The notes under the pieces: generated by a model | Database searches by the model: none | What the model was told of the DNA's origin: nothing | The model's input: only the letters and a program-made list of their open reading frames with translations | Shown here: positions 40,918-49,242 of the stretch, in pieces | Layout: the number at the start of each line of letters is the position of its first letter | How positions within the stretch are numbered: the first letter of the stretch is position 1 | Position numbers and translations under genes: made by a program | From: Verrucomicrobiota bacterium | GTDB lineage: Bacteria; Verrucomicrobiota; Kiritimatiellia; CAIQIC01; JAGNIJ01 | DNA: 64,000 nt | NCBI GenBank assembly: GCA_022710725.1 | Contig: JAKLGK010000004.1 | Coordinates: forward strand, 310,001 to 374,000 | Direction: 5' to 3'

Positions 40918-41616
40918 TCACGGCGCCGCCGGCCCGAACAGCAGCCACGCGCCGAGCCCGAAGACGCACAGGTCCACGATCGCGTGGCTCACGTAGCCCG
41001 GCCAGATGGACCGGTACCTCGTGTACATCCATGACCAGATCGCGCCGCCCGTGAAGATGCCCAGCGAGCAGAGCAGCGTCGGAATCGGTCCCATATAAAC
41101 CCGCAACGCCACGACATGGTGCACGGTGAAGAACAGCCCCGAGAGGATCACCGCCGGCCCGCGCGGGAGCAGTTGTTCGCATTGGCGGACGCAAAACCAG
41201 CGCCAGACGCACTCCTCCAGCACGGAGTTCACCAGTATCCAGTAGGCCGCGCCGCCGGCGTACGCGGCCGGCGAGCCCAGGCCGACGGCCGTCAGCTTAT
41301 CGACGAAGAATCCCCGGTCGATCAACCGCGCGCCCGCGACGAGATAGGCCGCCCAGATGACCAGCGAGATCGCCAGCCCCGACATCGCCGCCACCGCGAA
41401 GCCGCCGTGCCGCGGCGGCGAGAGGCTGATCGGTTGGCGTTCGACGAGCAGCCTCCAGGCCAGCGGCAGGCCGAACAGCCAGGCTTTCGCGGCGCCGAAA
41501 ATGACGGGGCCCAGCCACGTGCCGGGGAAGAAGATCATCGCGGACGCCACACCCAGACTCGCCGCGGGCACGAGCAGCAGCAGGGCCAGGATGGCTGTGC
41601 CCCGGCTTGCGCTCAT
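40918..41616 (-). CDS. CPBP family intramembrane metalloprotease-like protein
   Basis: 232 residues, about six hydrophobic helices. CPBP/Abi motifs are present: motif 1 EECVWRWF (EExxxR), motif 2 FFTVHHVV (FxxxH) and motif 3 SHAIVD. In Rce1/CPBP proteins these Glu and His residues form the active site for cleavage near prenylated or peptide substrates. It overlaps the next upstream gene by four bases. Bacterial members act in bacteriocin immunity, sorting or unknown roles; the substrate is unknown here. Confidence 0.85.
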   Translation of the reverse strand: MSASRGTAILALLLLVPAASLGVASAMIFFPGTWLGPVIFGAAKAWLFGLPLAWRLLVERQPISLSPPRHGGFAVAAMSGLAISLVIWAAYLVAGARLIDRGFFVDKLTAVGLGSPAAYAGGAAYWILVNSVLEECVWRWFCVRQCEQLLPRGPAVILSGLFFTVHHVVALRVYMGPIPTLLCSLGIFTGGAIWSWMYTRYRSIWPGYVSHAIVDLCVFGLGAWLLFGPAAP

Positions 41617-42245
41617 GAAGCCATGTACAGGCCGCCGGTCTGCTCGAGCCAGTCGGCGATGCGCTCGCAGGCGGCGGGCACGCTGTTGCCGGACACGTCG
41701 AGTTCCAGGCGCGGCAGGATGGATTCCGAGGCCAGCCGGCGCAGCAGTTCCTGCTCGCGGACGAAGGCGTCCAGGTCGTCATACTGCGACGGCTTCCCGG
41801 ACACCTTCAGGCGCTCCGCGCGCGCCGCCCGGAACGAATCGGGCGAGCGCGTGCACAGGACCAGCCGGAACCCGAGCGGCAGCAACCGCTGCTCCAGCCA
41901 GCGGAAGTCGTAGTCCTTGCGGCGCTCCTGCAGTTGGCAGGCCCGCGTGGACAGGTGGAACCGGTCGACGATCCACGAGTAGTAGCGCAGCAGTTCGAAG
42001 AGCCGCGCCCAGGTCCCGTACGTCTCCATGGCCTTGGCCTCTTCCTCGGGCGCGAAATTGATCAAGCCCCGACCCCACGGGTAGTTCGTAAACGCGCACC
42101 ATTCGCCCGAGACCAGCGGCGAGTGATAGCGGTACTTGCGCGGCCCGACGATGCGGGGATGCTCGTTGAGCGCAAAGGCAATGTCCGTCTTGAAGGTCAG
42201 CCGGGTGCCTTCCAGGATGATTTTAGGACAGAGTTTTTGGCCCAT
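41613..42245 (-). CDS. Kinase-like P-loop protein with a degenerate Walker A
   Basis: 210 residues from the ATG at 42245; a TTG at 42272 would add nine. KIILEGTRLTFKTDIAFAL aligns in shape with ILEGxDGxGKTT of thymidylate/deoxynucleoside kinases, but the glycines are lost (EGTRLTFKTD). IVDRFHLSTRACQ resembles the DR-x-HLS block of that fold, and RLVLCTRSPDSF looks like the strand before the lid region. I infer a P-loop NTPase of thymidylate-kinase-like fold, perhaps inactive or binding another nucleotide. Operon with CPBP downstream and AlkD upstream. Confidence 0.6.
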   Translation of the reverse strand: MGQKLCPKIILEGTRLTFKTDIAFALNEHPRIVGPRKYRYHSPLVSGEWCAFTNYPWGRGLINFAPEEEAKAMETYGTWARLFELLRYYSWIVDRFHLSTRACQLQERRKDYDFRWLEQRLLPLGFRLVLCTRSPDSFRAARAERLKVSGKPSQYDDLDAFVREQELLRRLASESILPRLELDVSGNSVPAACERIADWLEQTGGLYMAS

Positions 42246-42268
42246 ATAGAGTGCGGAGGGTTCAGGGT

Positions 42269-42988
42269 TCAAGTCGACATTCGCGTCTTAGTCCGGCTCG
42301 GTCCTCGCGTCCTTTGCGCCTTCTGTTTCGCCGGCCTGCGTGACGTCAGTTCCCGGATTGCGTCGGCGGCGATCCAGCGGGCGCTTCGCGAATCCAGGCG
42401 TTGTATGGATTTGCCCGTTTGGACAGCGGCCCGGCGCAGGCGTTCATTGCGCTTGCCGATCTGCCGCAGCGCCCAGTTGACGGCCTTCTTCACGAAGTTC
42501 CGTTCGTCGCGGGCCTCGCGCCGAATCAGGGGCATGAATTTCATGAAGGCGGAGTCCGGCGCGGCCTTGTCGTGGACCGACAGGGCGGCCATGAGGACGA
42601 AGCCTGCCCGCTTGACGAATTCCTCGTCGCGGCCGGCCCATTCCACGGCCTTCCGCCAGGCCGAAGGAGTCTTGTCGAACAGGTTCGAGCAGACCTGGTC
42701 GCAGACGTCCCACGAATCGAAGTCGCGGGCCCATCGTTCCATCTCGCGCTCGGTCAGCGCGGCGGGATCGGCGACCAGTCCGGCCAGGATGCGGGCCTCG
42801 TGAACCCCCGACGCCCACAGGTCGAGGGCCAGTTGATGATCCTGCCCGATTTCCTTCGCCATCGCGCGGAGCGCGGGGATGGACACGCCGAGCGCGCCCC
42901 GGGTGCGGATGCCATAGCGGGCCATTCCGGCCACGTTGGCGGGATGGGCCTGACGCTTCAGGGCGCGAAGAACGGACGGGGCGGTCAT
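42269..42988 (-). CDS. DNA alkylation repair protein (AlkD-like)
   Basis: 239 residues of HEAT-like helical repeats. MARYGIRTRGALGVSIPALRAMAKEIG, HEARILAGLVADP, WDVCDQVCSNLFDKTP and FVKRAGFVLMAALSVHDK match the AlkD/AlkC-type glycosylase family that excises cationic alkylated bases. The C-terminal basic tail (RRPAKQKAQRTRGPSRTKTRM) is encoded partly by a decayed 'CGTCCTTTGCGCCTTCTG' intergenic repeat, so the original stop may have been earlier. It overlaps DUF6429 by four bases. Confidence 0.85.
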   Translation of the reverse strand: MTAPSVLRALKRQAHPANVAGMARYGIRTRGALGVSIPALRAMAKEIGQDHQLALDLWASGVHEARILAGLVADPAALTEREMERWARDFDSWDVCDQVCSNLFDKTPSAWRKAVEWAGRDEEFVKRAGFVLMAALSVHDKAAPDSAFMKFMPLIRREARDERNFVKKAVNWALRQIGKRNERLRRAAVQTGKSIQRLDSRSARWIAADAIRELTSRRPAKQKAQRTRGPSRTKTRMST

Positions 42989-43215
42989 TGGAAGTGCTTT
43001 TTGAACAATTCCCCGGCCTTCTTCAAGCCTTCCGCCGTGACGGCGACCGAGATCTCCTTGACCTTGGGCTCGGAGATCCAGCCCTTCCGGTGAAGGCGAA
43101 CCAGCGTATTCCAGTCGAAGGTCTTCCAGGCCCGCCCGCCCCCCGCCCCCGGCGACATGACCAGGCACATGAGCGCCAGGGTCATTTCGTCGACTTTGTC
43201 CTTGTCGTAGTCCAT
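42985..43215 (-). CDS. DUF6429 family protein
   Basis: 76 residues from the ATG at 43215 (MDYDKDKVDEM). DKVDEMTLALMCL, RAWKTFDWNTLVRLHRKGWIS and VTAEGLKKAGELFKKHF match the DUF6429 pattern: a small winged-helix-like protein of unknown role. It lies upstream of, and overlaps, the AlkD-like gene. Confidence 0.8.
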   Translation of the reverse strand: MDYDKDKVDEMTLALMCLVMSPGAGGGRAWKTFDWNTLVRLHRKGWISEPKVKEISVAVTAEGLKKAGELFKKHFQ

Positions 43216-43397
43216 GGTCCCGCCCCCATCTTCACGCACCCATCAGCATGGTAGCAGATGTCCGTCGCGGGAAAAGACCAGATCAGGCAAAATGGCAGGG
43301 AAGCGCGAGACGGAATCGAAGGTGTTCTCCGTGCGACTGCCCGTCTCGCCAAGCCCACGGCGGGCATCTTTCGCCTCCGCGTTGCTGCGGCGAAGGC

Positions 43398-43473
43398 TGG
43401 TGGAGCGGAAGGGAGTTGAACCCTCGGCCTCCAGAGTGCGATTCTGGCGCTCTCCCAACTGAGCTACCGCCCC
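43398..43473 (-). tRNA. tRNA-Ala (anticodon CGC)
   Basis: Minus strand cloverleaf with acceptor GGGGCGG/CCGCTCC containing the G3:U70 pair that identifies alanine tRNA. D-arm GCTC-AGTTGGGA-GAGC; anticodon stem CCAGA/TCTGG with loop ATCGCAC, giving anticodon CGC (reads GCG); T-arm GAGGG-TTCAACT-CCCTT. The discriminator A is followed by an encoded CCA (43398-43400). All stems pair. Small open frames across it are artefacts. Confidence 0.97.
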
Positions 43474-43542
43474 ATCTTCCGTGAAGACCCGCACAATCTA
43501 CGTGCTCCCCTATCCCTTCGCAAGCGTTTTCTCCCGAGGCGC

Positions 43543-44748
43543 TCACGGTGCGGCGCGCAGGGCCTCGACCACGGAATCGCAGAGGTAGTCCAGGTTACGG
43601 GTCGTAATGCCGGCCACGTTGATCCGGCCGCCGCCGACCATGTAGATGGCCTTCTTCTCCCGCAGGAACGCGACCTGCGCGTCGGAGAGCCCGCTGAAGG
43701 AGAACATGCCCCGCTGGGCGTGAATGAAGGAGAAATCCACCGGGGCGCCGCGCGCGCGCAACCCGTTCACCAGCGCGTCGCGGATGGACACCATCCGCCC
43801 GCGCATGGCGTCCACTTCCCGCTCCCAGTCGGCCCGCGCGAGCGGGTCGCCGAGAATCCTCGCCGCAATCGCAGCGCCGTGCGCGGGGGGATTGGAATAA
43901 AGGACGCGGACGAGGACCTGGACATGGGACAGCCACGCCGCCGCTTCCGCCGCGTCCGGCGCGACCAGCGCCAGGGCGCCCGTGCGTTCGTTGTAAAGCC
44001 CGAAGTTCTTGGAGAACGAGGCCGCGACCAGGACCGGCAGGCCGGCCTGGAGGAACGGCAGCAGGCCCGCGCGGTCGGCCTCGAGGCCCGCGCCGAAACC
44101 CTGGTAGGCAAAATCGAAGAACGGGATCCAGCGCCGCCGCGCCGCGATCGCCGCCGCCTCGCGCCACTGGTCCGCGGACAGGTCCGCCCCCGTGGGGTTA
44201 TGACAGCAGACGTGCAGGACCACGACGTCGTTTTCCGGCACGCTGTCCAGCGCCTCGGCCATCTTCCCGAACGCCAGGCTGCGGGAGGCGGGATCGTAAT
44301 AGGGGTAATCGGCCACGGGGAGCCCGGCCGCGGAAAAAACGCCCTTGTGATTGGGCCACGTCGGCGCACTCAACCAGGCCTTTGACGAAGGCAGGAATTT
44401 CCGCAGGAATTCCGCGCCGATGCGGAGCGCGCCCGTCCCGCCGGGCGACTGGGCCATGCGCACGCGGCCGGACCGGACGACCTCGTGCCCGGCCCCGAAG
44501 ACCAGGTCCGCCACGCGTTCGCCAAAGGCCGGCAGGCCGGCGATGGGCAGGTAGGACTTGGAGGTCTCCTCGCGCGCCAGGTCTTCCTCGGCCTGCTTGA
44601 CGGTGGGGAGCACCGGCGTGCGGCCGGTGTCGTCCATGAACACCCCGACGCCCAGGTTGATCTTCTCCGGGCGGGGATCTTTTTTGAACGCCTCCGTCAG
44701 GCCGAGAATGGCATCCGGCGGCGCCGGCGGGACCCGGTTCAAGTTCAT
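43543..44748 (-). CDS. Aspartate/aromatic aminotransferase (class I, AspC/TyrB type)
   Basis: 401 residues. PLP enzyme exchanging amino groups between aspartate or aromatic amino acids and 2-oxoglutarate. NLGVGVFMDDTGRTPVL is the AspC/TyrB (subgroup I-alpha) signature; VLHVCCHNPTGADLS is the PLP-binding Asn region; the Schiff-base Lys is in ASFSKNFGLYNERTGAL; the substrate Arg is near VGGGRINVAGI. The ATG at 44748 shares one base with the ndk stop. Aspartate versus aromatic preference cannot be told by eye. Confidence 0.92.
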   Translation of the reverse strand: MNLNRVPPAPPDAILGLTEAFKKDPRPEKINLGVGVFMDDTGRTPVLPTVKQAEEDLAREETSKSYLPIAGLPAFGERVADLVFGAGHEVVRSGRVRMAQSPGGTGALRIGAEFLRKFLPSSKAWLSAPTWPNHKGVFSAAGLPVADYPYYDPASRSLAFGKMAEALDSVPENDVVVLHVCCHNPTGADLSADQWREAAAIAARRRWIPFFDFAYQGFGAGLEADRAGLLPFLQAGLPVLVAASFSKNFGLYNERTGALALVAPDAAEAAAWLSHVQVLVRVLYSNPPAHGAAIAARILGDPLARADWEREVDAMRGRMVSIRDALVNGLRARGAPVDFSFIHAQRGMFSFSGLSDAQVAFLREKKAIYMVGGGRINVAGITTRNLDYLCDSVVEALRAAP

Positions 44749-45926
44749 CAGGCGCCTTTCGCGGGATAGTAGCGGTCCACCCACTCGCGGATCATACTGT
44801 CCTCGACGCGGATGATCTTCATTTCCCGCGCGGCGTTCTCGGGCGAGTCGGAGGCGTGGGCCGCGTTGACCATGATATCCTGCCCGAACTCCTTGCGGAC
44901 CGAGCCGGGCTGGGCCTTGCTGGGATCCGTGGGCCCGAGGATCCCGCGGATCTTCTCCACCGCGTTCAGCCCGGCGTACACGAGGGCCAGGCAGCGTTCC
45001 TTGCCCTTCTTCTGTTTCTCCTCCAGCGTGCAGGCGGGGCCCCACTGGCCGGTCATGAACTGGATGATCTTGTAAAACTGGTCGTCGCCGTACATCGGGC
45101 CGAGGGTCTCGCCCAACTGCGCCACGGTATCCGGCGGCAGCTCGAAGCCCAGTTCCTTGGCGAGGGCCGCCGCCGCGCGCTGCCCGACCGAACCCTTGAG
45201 CTTGGCCCGGAGCACCTGGCGGACGGGCCCGTAGAATTCCTCGGCCTCCGCGACCGTCATGCGGTGGACCTTCGCGCCGATGATGCGCAGGCCGGAGCCG
45301 GAGAAGATGTCGATGATGTTGCCCGGCCGCGCGCTGGGGAAGCGGAAATTATCCGGCTTGATGAGCACCAGCGTGCGCTGGTAATGGTCCGCGCCCGTAT
45401 ACACGTCCACGGCCGCCTCGACCAGGCCGCCGTCCCGCTCGCTGTAGTCGGCCCAGAGCCGCAGCGCGGCGCCCGCTGAATCGTGCGTCCAACCCACCAT
45501 CACGGCCGGCTCGACATGGCGCACCTGGCCGTGCTCGTCGCGGATGAAGTCCCCGTAGGTGCCGCGCACGGTGTCGGAGGCCTCCGTGCTGTGCCGCACC
45601 TTGCCGGTGGCCTTCGCGATCTTGACGATGGCGTCCTCGCCCTCGAACAGCAGCATCAGCACGCGCCGCGGTTTGCCGGTCTTCGTGTCGGGCGCGTAGC
45701 AGCGCTGCACGTAGTCCGCCAGCAGTTGCCGCTCCTCCTCTTCCGTCGCCGGGTCGCCCCGCAGCAGGGCGGCGTACTTCTCCGCCAGCTCCTGGCTGGG
45801 CCCGAACATGCGCGCGGCGACCAGTTCCAGGCCGGTGCGGGTCAAGAGCCGGCCGATGACGCCGCCGGTGCGGGACTTCGAGATCGTGTACGGGTTGATC
45901 AATGCAAAGGCTAATTCTGTCGCCAT
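44748..45926 (-). CDS. Tandem nucleoside diphosphate kinase (two NDK domains)
   Basis: 392 residues, two NDK folds in one chain. The N-terminal copy (about 1-165) has FALINPYTISKSRTGGVIGRLL but its phosphohistidine motif is lost (EPAVMVGWTHDSAGA). The C-terminal copy (about 180-385) has TLVLIKPDNFRFPSARPGNIIDIF and an intact active-site-type motif MVNAAHASDSPENAAREM. It presumably transfers phosphate between nucleoside tri- and diphosphates via the C-terminal His, with the first domain structural. Normal NDKs are about 140 residues and single-domain. Operon with the aminotransferase. Confidence 0.85.
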   Translation of the reverse strand: MATELAFALINPYTISKSRTGGVIGRLLTRTGLELVAARMFGPSQELAEKYAALLRGDPATEEEERQLLADYVQRCYAPDTKTGKPRRVLMLLFEGEDAIVKIAKATGKVRHSTEASDTVRGTYGDFIRDEHGQVRHVEPAVMVGWTHDSAGAALRLWADYSERDGGLVEAAVDVYTGADHYQRTLVLIKPDNFRFPSARPGNIIDIFSGSGLRIIGAKVHRMTVAEAEEFYGPVRQVLRAKLKGSVGQRAAAALAKELGFELPPDTVAQLGETLGPMYGDDQFYKIIQFMTGQWGPACTLEEKQKKGKERCLALVYAGLNAVEKIRGILGPTDPSKAQPGSVRKEFGQDIMVNAAHASDSPENAAREMKIIRVEDSMIREWVDRYYPAKGA

Positions 45927-45951
45927 GGCGTTCTCCTGCTGTTCCCGTGGG

Positions 45952-45979
45952 ATGTTATGGAGATGCCGCCCGGAATCAA
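45952..45979 (-). promoter_or_regulatory. Putative promoter of ndk-aspC operon
   Basis: Minus strand TTGATT (45974-45979), 16 bases, TAACAT (45952-45957), upstream of the ATG at 45926. Moderate match. Confidence 0.35.
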
Positions 45980-46020
45980 GCCCGAAGGAAGCGCGCGGGG
46001 CTGCAAGTCCGGGCCGGATA

Positions 46021-46029
46021 TATTATAGT
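46021..46029. promoter_or_regulatory. AT-rich -10-like element next to the RsmB-type gene start
   Basis: TATTATAGT stands out in GC-rich surroundings nine bases before the ATG at 46038; TATAGT (46024-46029) on the plus strand and TATAAT (complement of 46022-46027) on the minus strand are both good -10 hexamers. If used on the plus strand, transcription would begin at or near the start codon, implying a leaderless mRNA. Confidence 0.4.
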
Positions 46030-46037
46030 CGGTGCGG

Positions 46038-47291
46038 ATGAATCCAAGCCCCCACCCCGGCCCGCGCCCGGATGTAGCGGCCCGGCAAGCCGCGCTCGCG
46101 GCCGCGCTAGCAGCGCGGATCGCCGATGCCGTGGCGGAGGGCCGGCCGGCCGACGCCGCGCTCCAGGAATATTTCCGCGCGCACCCGGAATGCGGCTCGC
46201 GCGACCGGCGATTCCTGGGCGACCTCGTCTTCTCTTTCTTCCGATGGCGGGGCTGGTTGCCCGGAACGGTGCAATGCAAGGCTTGCGCCCTCGCCTGGGC
46301 GCTCGACGCGGAGGCGCCGCACCCCGCGGGCGCGGCGCTGGCGGGTGACGGCACGCTGTTCCCGGCCGGTCGGCTCACCCTGTCGGAAAAGGCCGCCCTG
46401 GCGACGCGCTGGCTGAATCGGGCCGATCCGCTCCGGCCCGAAAACCTGGTCCCCGCGTGGGTCCCGGGCTGCCTGGCCTGCGAGGCCGATCGGTTTCTCG
46501 ACGCCATTCAACGCCGGCCGCCGACCTGGCTGCGCGTGCGGCGGGGCCGGGAAGGTGTCGCGAGGGCCGCGCTGGAACGGGAGGCGATAACTGTCTCCGC
46601 CCATCCCACCGTGCCCTCGGCCCTGGCCGTGCCGGGTTCGTCGCCTCTGCCGCGACTCGCCGCGGACATCCGCGCGCTGTTCGAGGTACAGGACCTCGCC
46701 TCGCAGGTCGTCGGGCTGCTGGCCGCACCCCGGCCGGGCGACCACTGGGGCGACGCGTGCGCGGGTTCGGGCGGAAAGGCCCTCCATCTCGCGGACCTCA
46801 TGGACGACCGGGGCCGGATTTCCGTATCGGACGTCCGGGCCGACGCGCTCCGCGCGCTGGCCCGCCGCGCGGCGCGGGCAGGATTTTCGATCCTTCATCC
46901 GGCGGACCCGAAACGGGCCGGGGGCCCGCTCCTGGACGGCGTCGTCGTGGACGCCCCCTGCTCCGGGCTGGGCACGTGGTCGCGGAATCCCGACGCGCGC
47001 TGGCGCACGGCGTGGGCCGATGTCCAGCGGCTGGCCGCCCGGCAACTGGACATCCTCTCGCGGGCCGCGATGGAATTGAAGGCCGGCGGACGCCTGGTCT
47101 ATTCGGTCTGCACCCTGACCCGGATCGAGACCCTGGACGTCACCGGCCAGTTCCTCCGCGCCCATCCCGGATTCCGCCTGGAGCCGGGTCCGCACCCGCT
47201 GAACGGGGCGGACACGGACGGCCGGTTCTGGGTGTGGCCGTGGGACGGCCCCTGCGACGGGATGTACATCGCCCGCTTCCGGCGGGGTTGA
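46038..47291 (+). CDS. RsmB/NOP2-family RNA (cytosine-5)-methyltransferase
   Basis: 417 residues from the ATG at 46038 (a GTG at 46032 is also in frame). A helical NusB-like N-terminal region carries SRDRRFLGDLVFSFFRW. The SAM methyltransferase core has DACAGSGGKALHLADLM and the catalytic Cys pair in VVDAPCSGLGTW and YSVCTLTRIE. C-terminal block: RFWVWPWDGPCDGMYIARFRR. It methylates cytosine in rRNA; the target (position 967-like or other) cannot be decided. Confidence 0.92.
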   Translation: MNPSPHPGPRPDVAARQAALAAALAARIADAVAEGRPADAALQEYFRAHPECGSRDRRFLGDLVFSFFRWRGWLPGTVQCKACALAWALDAEAPHPAGAALAGDGTLFPAGRLTLSEKAALATRWLNRADPLRPENLVPAWVPGCLACEADRFLDAIQRRPPTWLRVRRGREGVARAALEREAITVSAHPTVPSALAVPGSSPLPRLAADIRALFEVQDLASQVVGLLAAPRPGDHWGDACAGSGGKALHLADLMDDRGRISVSDVRADALRALARRAARAGFSILHPADPKRAGGPLLDGVVVDAPCSGLGTWSRNPDARWRTAWADVQRLAARQLDILSRAAMELKAGGRLVYSVCTLTRIETLDVTGQFLRAHPGFRLEPGPHPLNGADTDGRFWVWPWDGPCDGMYIARFRRG

Positions 47292-47374
47292 GTTCCGCCC
47301 CTTCGCTCTTGCCGCCGCCGGGCTTTGTGCTAACGTTCCCCTGTCCGGCATGTTCCGGTGGGAGACGCACTCGC

Positions 47375-49093
47375 ATGCTCGCATTACTCTTCCTGGCCTG
47401 TTGCGCCGCGCTGGCGGCCGGCTATTTCATCTACGGGCGGTTCATGGAGCGGAACCTGGACGTCCGGGCCGACCGTGTCGCCCCGTCGGTCACGTTGCAG
47501 GACGGGGTGGACTATGTTCCGACGAAGACGGCCGTGCTCTTCGGCCATCACTTCAGTTCCATCGCCGGCGCCGGCCCGATCGTCGGGCCCATCATCGCCG
47601 GTCTCGCCTTCGGCTGGTTCCCCGCGCTGCTCTGGATCCTGGTCGGTTCCATTTTCATCGGGGGCGTGCACGACTTTACCGCGCTCATCGCCAGCCTGCG
47701 CCACCGGGCGCGTTCGATCGGCGAAATGTGCCGCGACCTGCTCAATCCCGCGGCCTACTACGTGTTCCTGATCTTCATCTGGCTGACGCTGATGTACGTC
47801 CAGATCGTCTTCATGGACCTCACGGCGTCCACGTTCGTGCCGGTGACGCAGCCGGAGACGGCCGACCTCCAGCTGCACCAGGGCGGTGTCGTGGCCACGG
47901 CCTCCATGCTCTACATCGGCCTCGCCGTGCTCTTCGGGCTTTCGCTCTACCGGTTCAACGTGCCGGTGGGCAAGGCCACGCTGATCTTCGTGCCGCTGGT
48001 GTTTCTGGCCCTCTGGGTCAGCCACCTGCTGCCACTCCGGGCGGACCGGATTCCGGAGGCGCTGCTCCTGGGCAACGCCAAGAACACGTGGCTGGCGGTG
48101 CTCATCGTCTACTGCTTCCTCGCCTCGATCCTGCCCGTGTGGATCCTTCTCCAGCCGCGCGACTACCTTTCCTCCTTCCTCCTGTACGCCTGCGTCGGCG
48201 GCGGGGTCGTCGGCCTGCTGACGTCCGCGGCGCAGGGCACGGTCGCGATACGGTACAATCCCTTCTCGGGCTGGACCCATCCCGAGTTGAAGGGGATGTT
48301 CCCCGCCCTCTTCATCACCATCGCCTGCGGCGCGGTCAGCGGGTTCCATTCCATCGTCGCGTCCGGGACCACGTCCAAGCAGCTCTCGAACGAGAAGTCC
48401 GCGCGCACGGTGGCCTACGGGGGCATGCTGGTCGAGGCCGTCCTCGGCCTGGTGGCCCTGGCGACGGTCATGGTCCTGGCCGACAAGCCCGCGGGCAAGA
48501 CGCCGGTGGCCATCTTCGCGGGCGGGCTGGGCGATTTCCTGGCCGCGCTGCATATCCCCCGCCAGGCGGCCGTCACGTTCGGGCTGATGGCGGTCAGTTC
48601 GTTCCTGCTGACGACGCTGGACACCTGCACGCGGCTGGCCCGGTTCATCTTCGAGGAGATCTTCGGCTTGAGCGGGCGCCTGGCCCGCTACGCCGGGACG
48701 GCGGCCAGCCTGCTGCTGCCCGCGCTCGTGGTCTTCCGCCAGATCCCGGGGCCCGGCGGGAAGCTCATGCCCGCGTGGCAGGCGGTATGGCCGGCCTTCG
48801 GGGCCACCAACCAGCTCCTCGCGGCGCTCGCGCTGCTGGTGGTGTACGCGTGGCTGCGTCGCAGCGGCAAGCGCAGCGGGTACGTCCTGCTGCCCATGCT
48901 GTTCATGTGCGTCACGACGGTCACGGCTCTCACGCAACTCGCCATCCTGAACCTCTTCCACAAGGGCAGCTTGCTCGTCGGCGCGATCTGCCTGGTGCTG
49001 GACCTGCTGGCCGTCGCGCTGATCATAAGCACCGCCTGGAACCTCCTGCGCCGCCGGCCCGCCCCCGTCGGGTTCACGCCGGCTCCGAATTGA
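47375..49093 (+). CDS. cstA: Carbon starvation CstA family transporter
   Basis: 572 residues, about 16 hydrophobic segments. CstA proteins import pyruvate or peptides. Family blocks: YVPTKTAVLFGHHFSSIAGAGPIVGP, GGVHDFTALIASLRHRARSIGEM, LLQPRDYLSSFLLY, CGAVSGFHSIVASGTTSKQL and WPAFGATNQLLAALALL. GHHFSSIAGAGPI is diagnostic. A GGTGGGAG site upstream supports the ATG at 47375. It is the shorter form (like YjiY/BtsT-related proteins without the long C-terminus). Followed by the triple palindrome array. Confidence 0.94.
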   Translation: MLALLFLACCAALAAGYFIYGRFMERNLDVRADRVAPSVTLQDGVDYVPTKTAVLFGHHFSSIAGAGPIVGPIIAGLAFGWFPALLWILVGSIFIGGVHDFTALIASLRHRARSIGEMCRDLLNPAAYYVFLIFIWLTLMYVQIVFMDLTASTFVPVTQPETADLQLHQGGVVATASMLYIGLAVLFGLSLYRFNVPVGKATLIFVPLVFLALWVSHLLPLRADRIPEALLLGNAKNTWLAVLIVYCFLASILPVWILLQPRDYLSSFLLYACVGGGVVGLLTSAAQGTVAIRYNPFSGWTHPELKGMFPALFITIACGAVSGFHSIVASGTTSKQLSNEKSARTVAYGGMLVEAVLGLVALATVMVLADKPAGKTPVAIFAGGLGDFLAALHIPRQAAVTFGLMAVSSFLLTTLDTCTRLARFIFEEIFGLSGRLARYAGTAASLLLPALVVFRQIPGPGGKLMPAWQAVWPAFGATNQLLAALALLVVYAWLRRSGKRSGYVLLPMLFMCVTTVTALTQLAILNLFHKGSLLVGAICLVLDLLAVALIISTAWNLLRRRPAPVGFTPAPN

Positions 49094-49146
49094 ACCGAAG
49101 GCGCGAAGGGCGCCAGGAGGGCCTCGAAAATAGGGCTGGAGATTTC

Positions 49147-49224
49147 TTCCAAACATTGGAAAAATCGGCCCATGGTTTTTCCAAACATTGGAAAAAACCG
49201 CGGCTTTTTTTCCAAACATTGGAA
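49147..49224. repeat. Array of three phased TTCCAAACATTGGAA palindromes upstream of kdsD
   Basis: Identical cores TTCCAAACATTGGAA at 49147-49161, 49179-49193 and 49210-49224; starts 32 and 31 bases apart. Intervals of 17 and 16 bases begin AAA and end TTT and are otherwise GC-rich and unrelated. The last copy ends 18 bases before the kdsD TTG start. The pattern is repeat-spacer, but much shorter than CRISPR. Confidence 0.95.
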
Positions 49225-49242
49225 AAAGCGGAAGGAGAGCGT

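Noticed and set aside
43214-43546. Several small open frames overlapping the tRNA gene
   Set aside because: They translate the tRNA (for example VERKGVEPSAS), a common annotation artefact.
49147-49224. CRISPR array
   Set aside because: Repeats are 15-base palindromes with 16-17-base intervals, only three copies, no cas gene; far too short for CRISPR.
49147-49224. Rho-independent terminators of cstA
   Set aside because: Each palindrome could form an A/T-rich hairpin, but stems are weak, the same clusters occur upstream of starts at other loci, and the phasing is not explained by termination.
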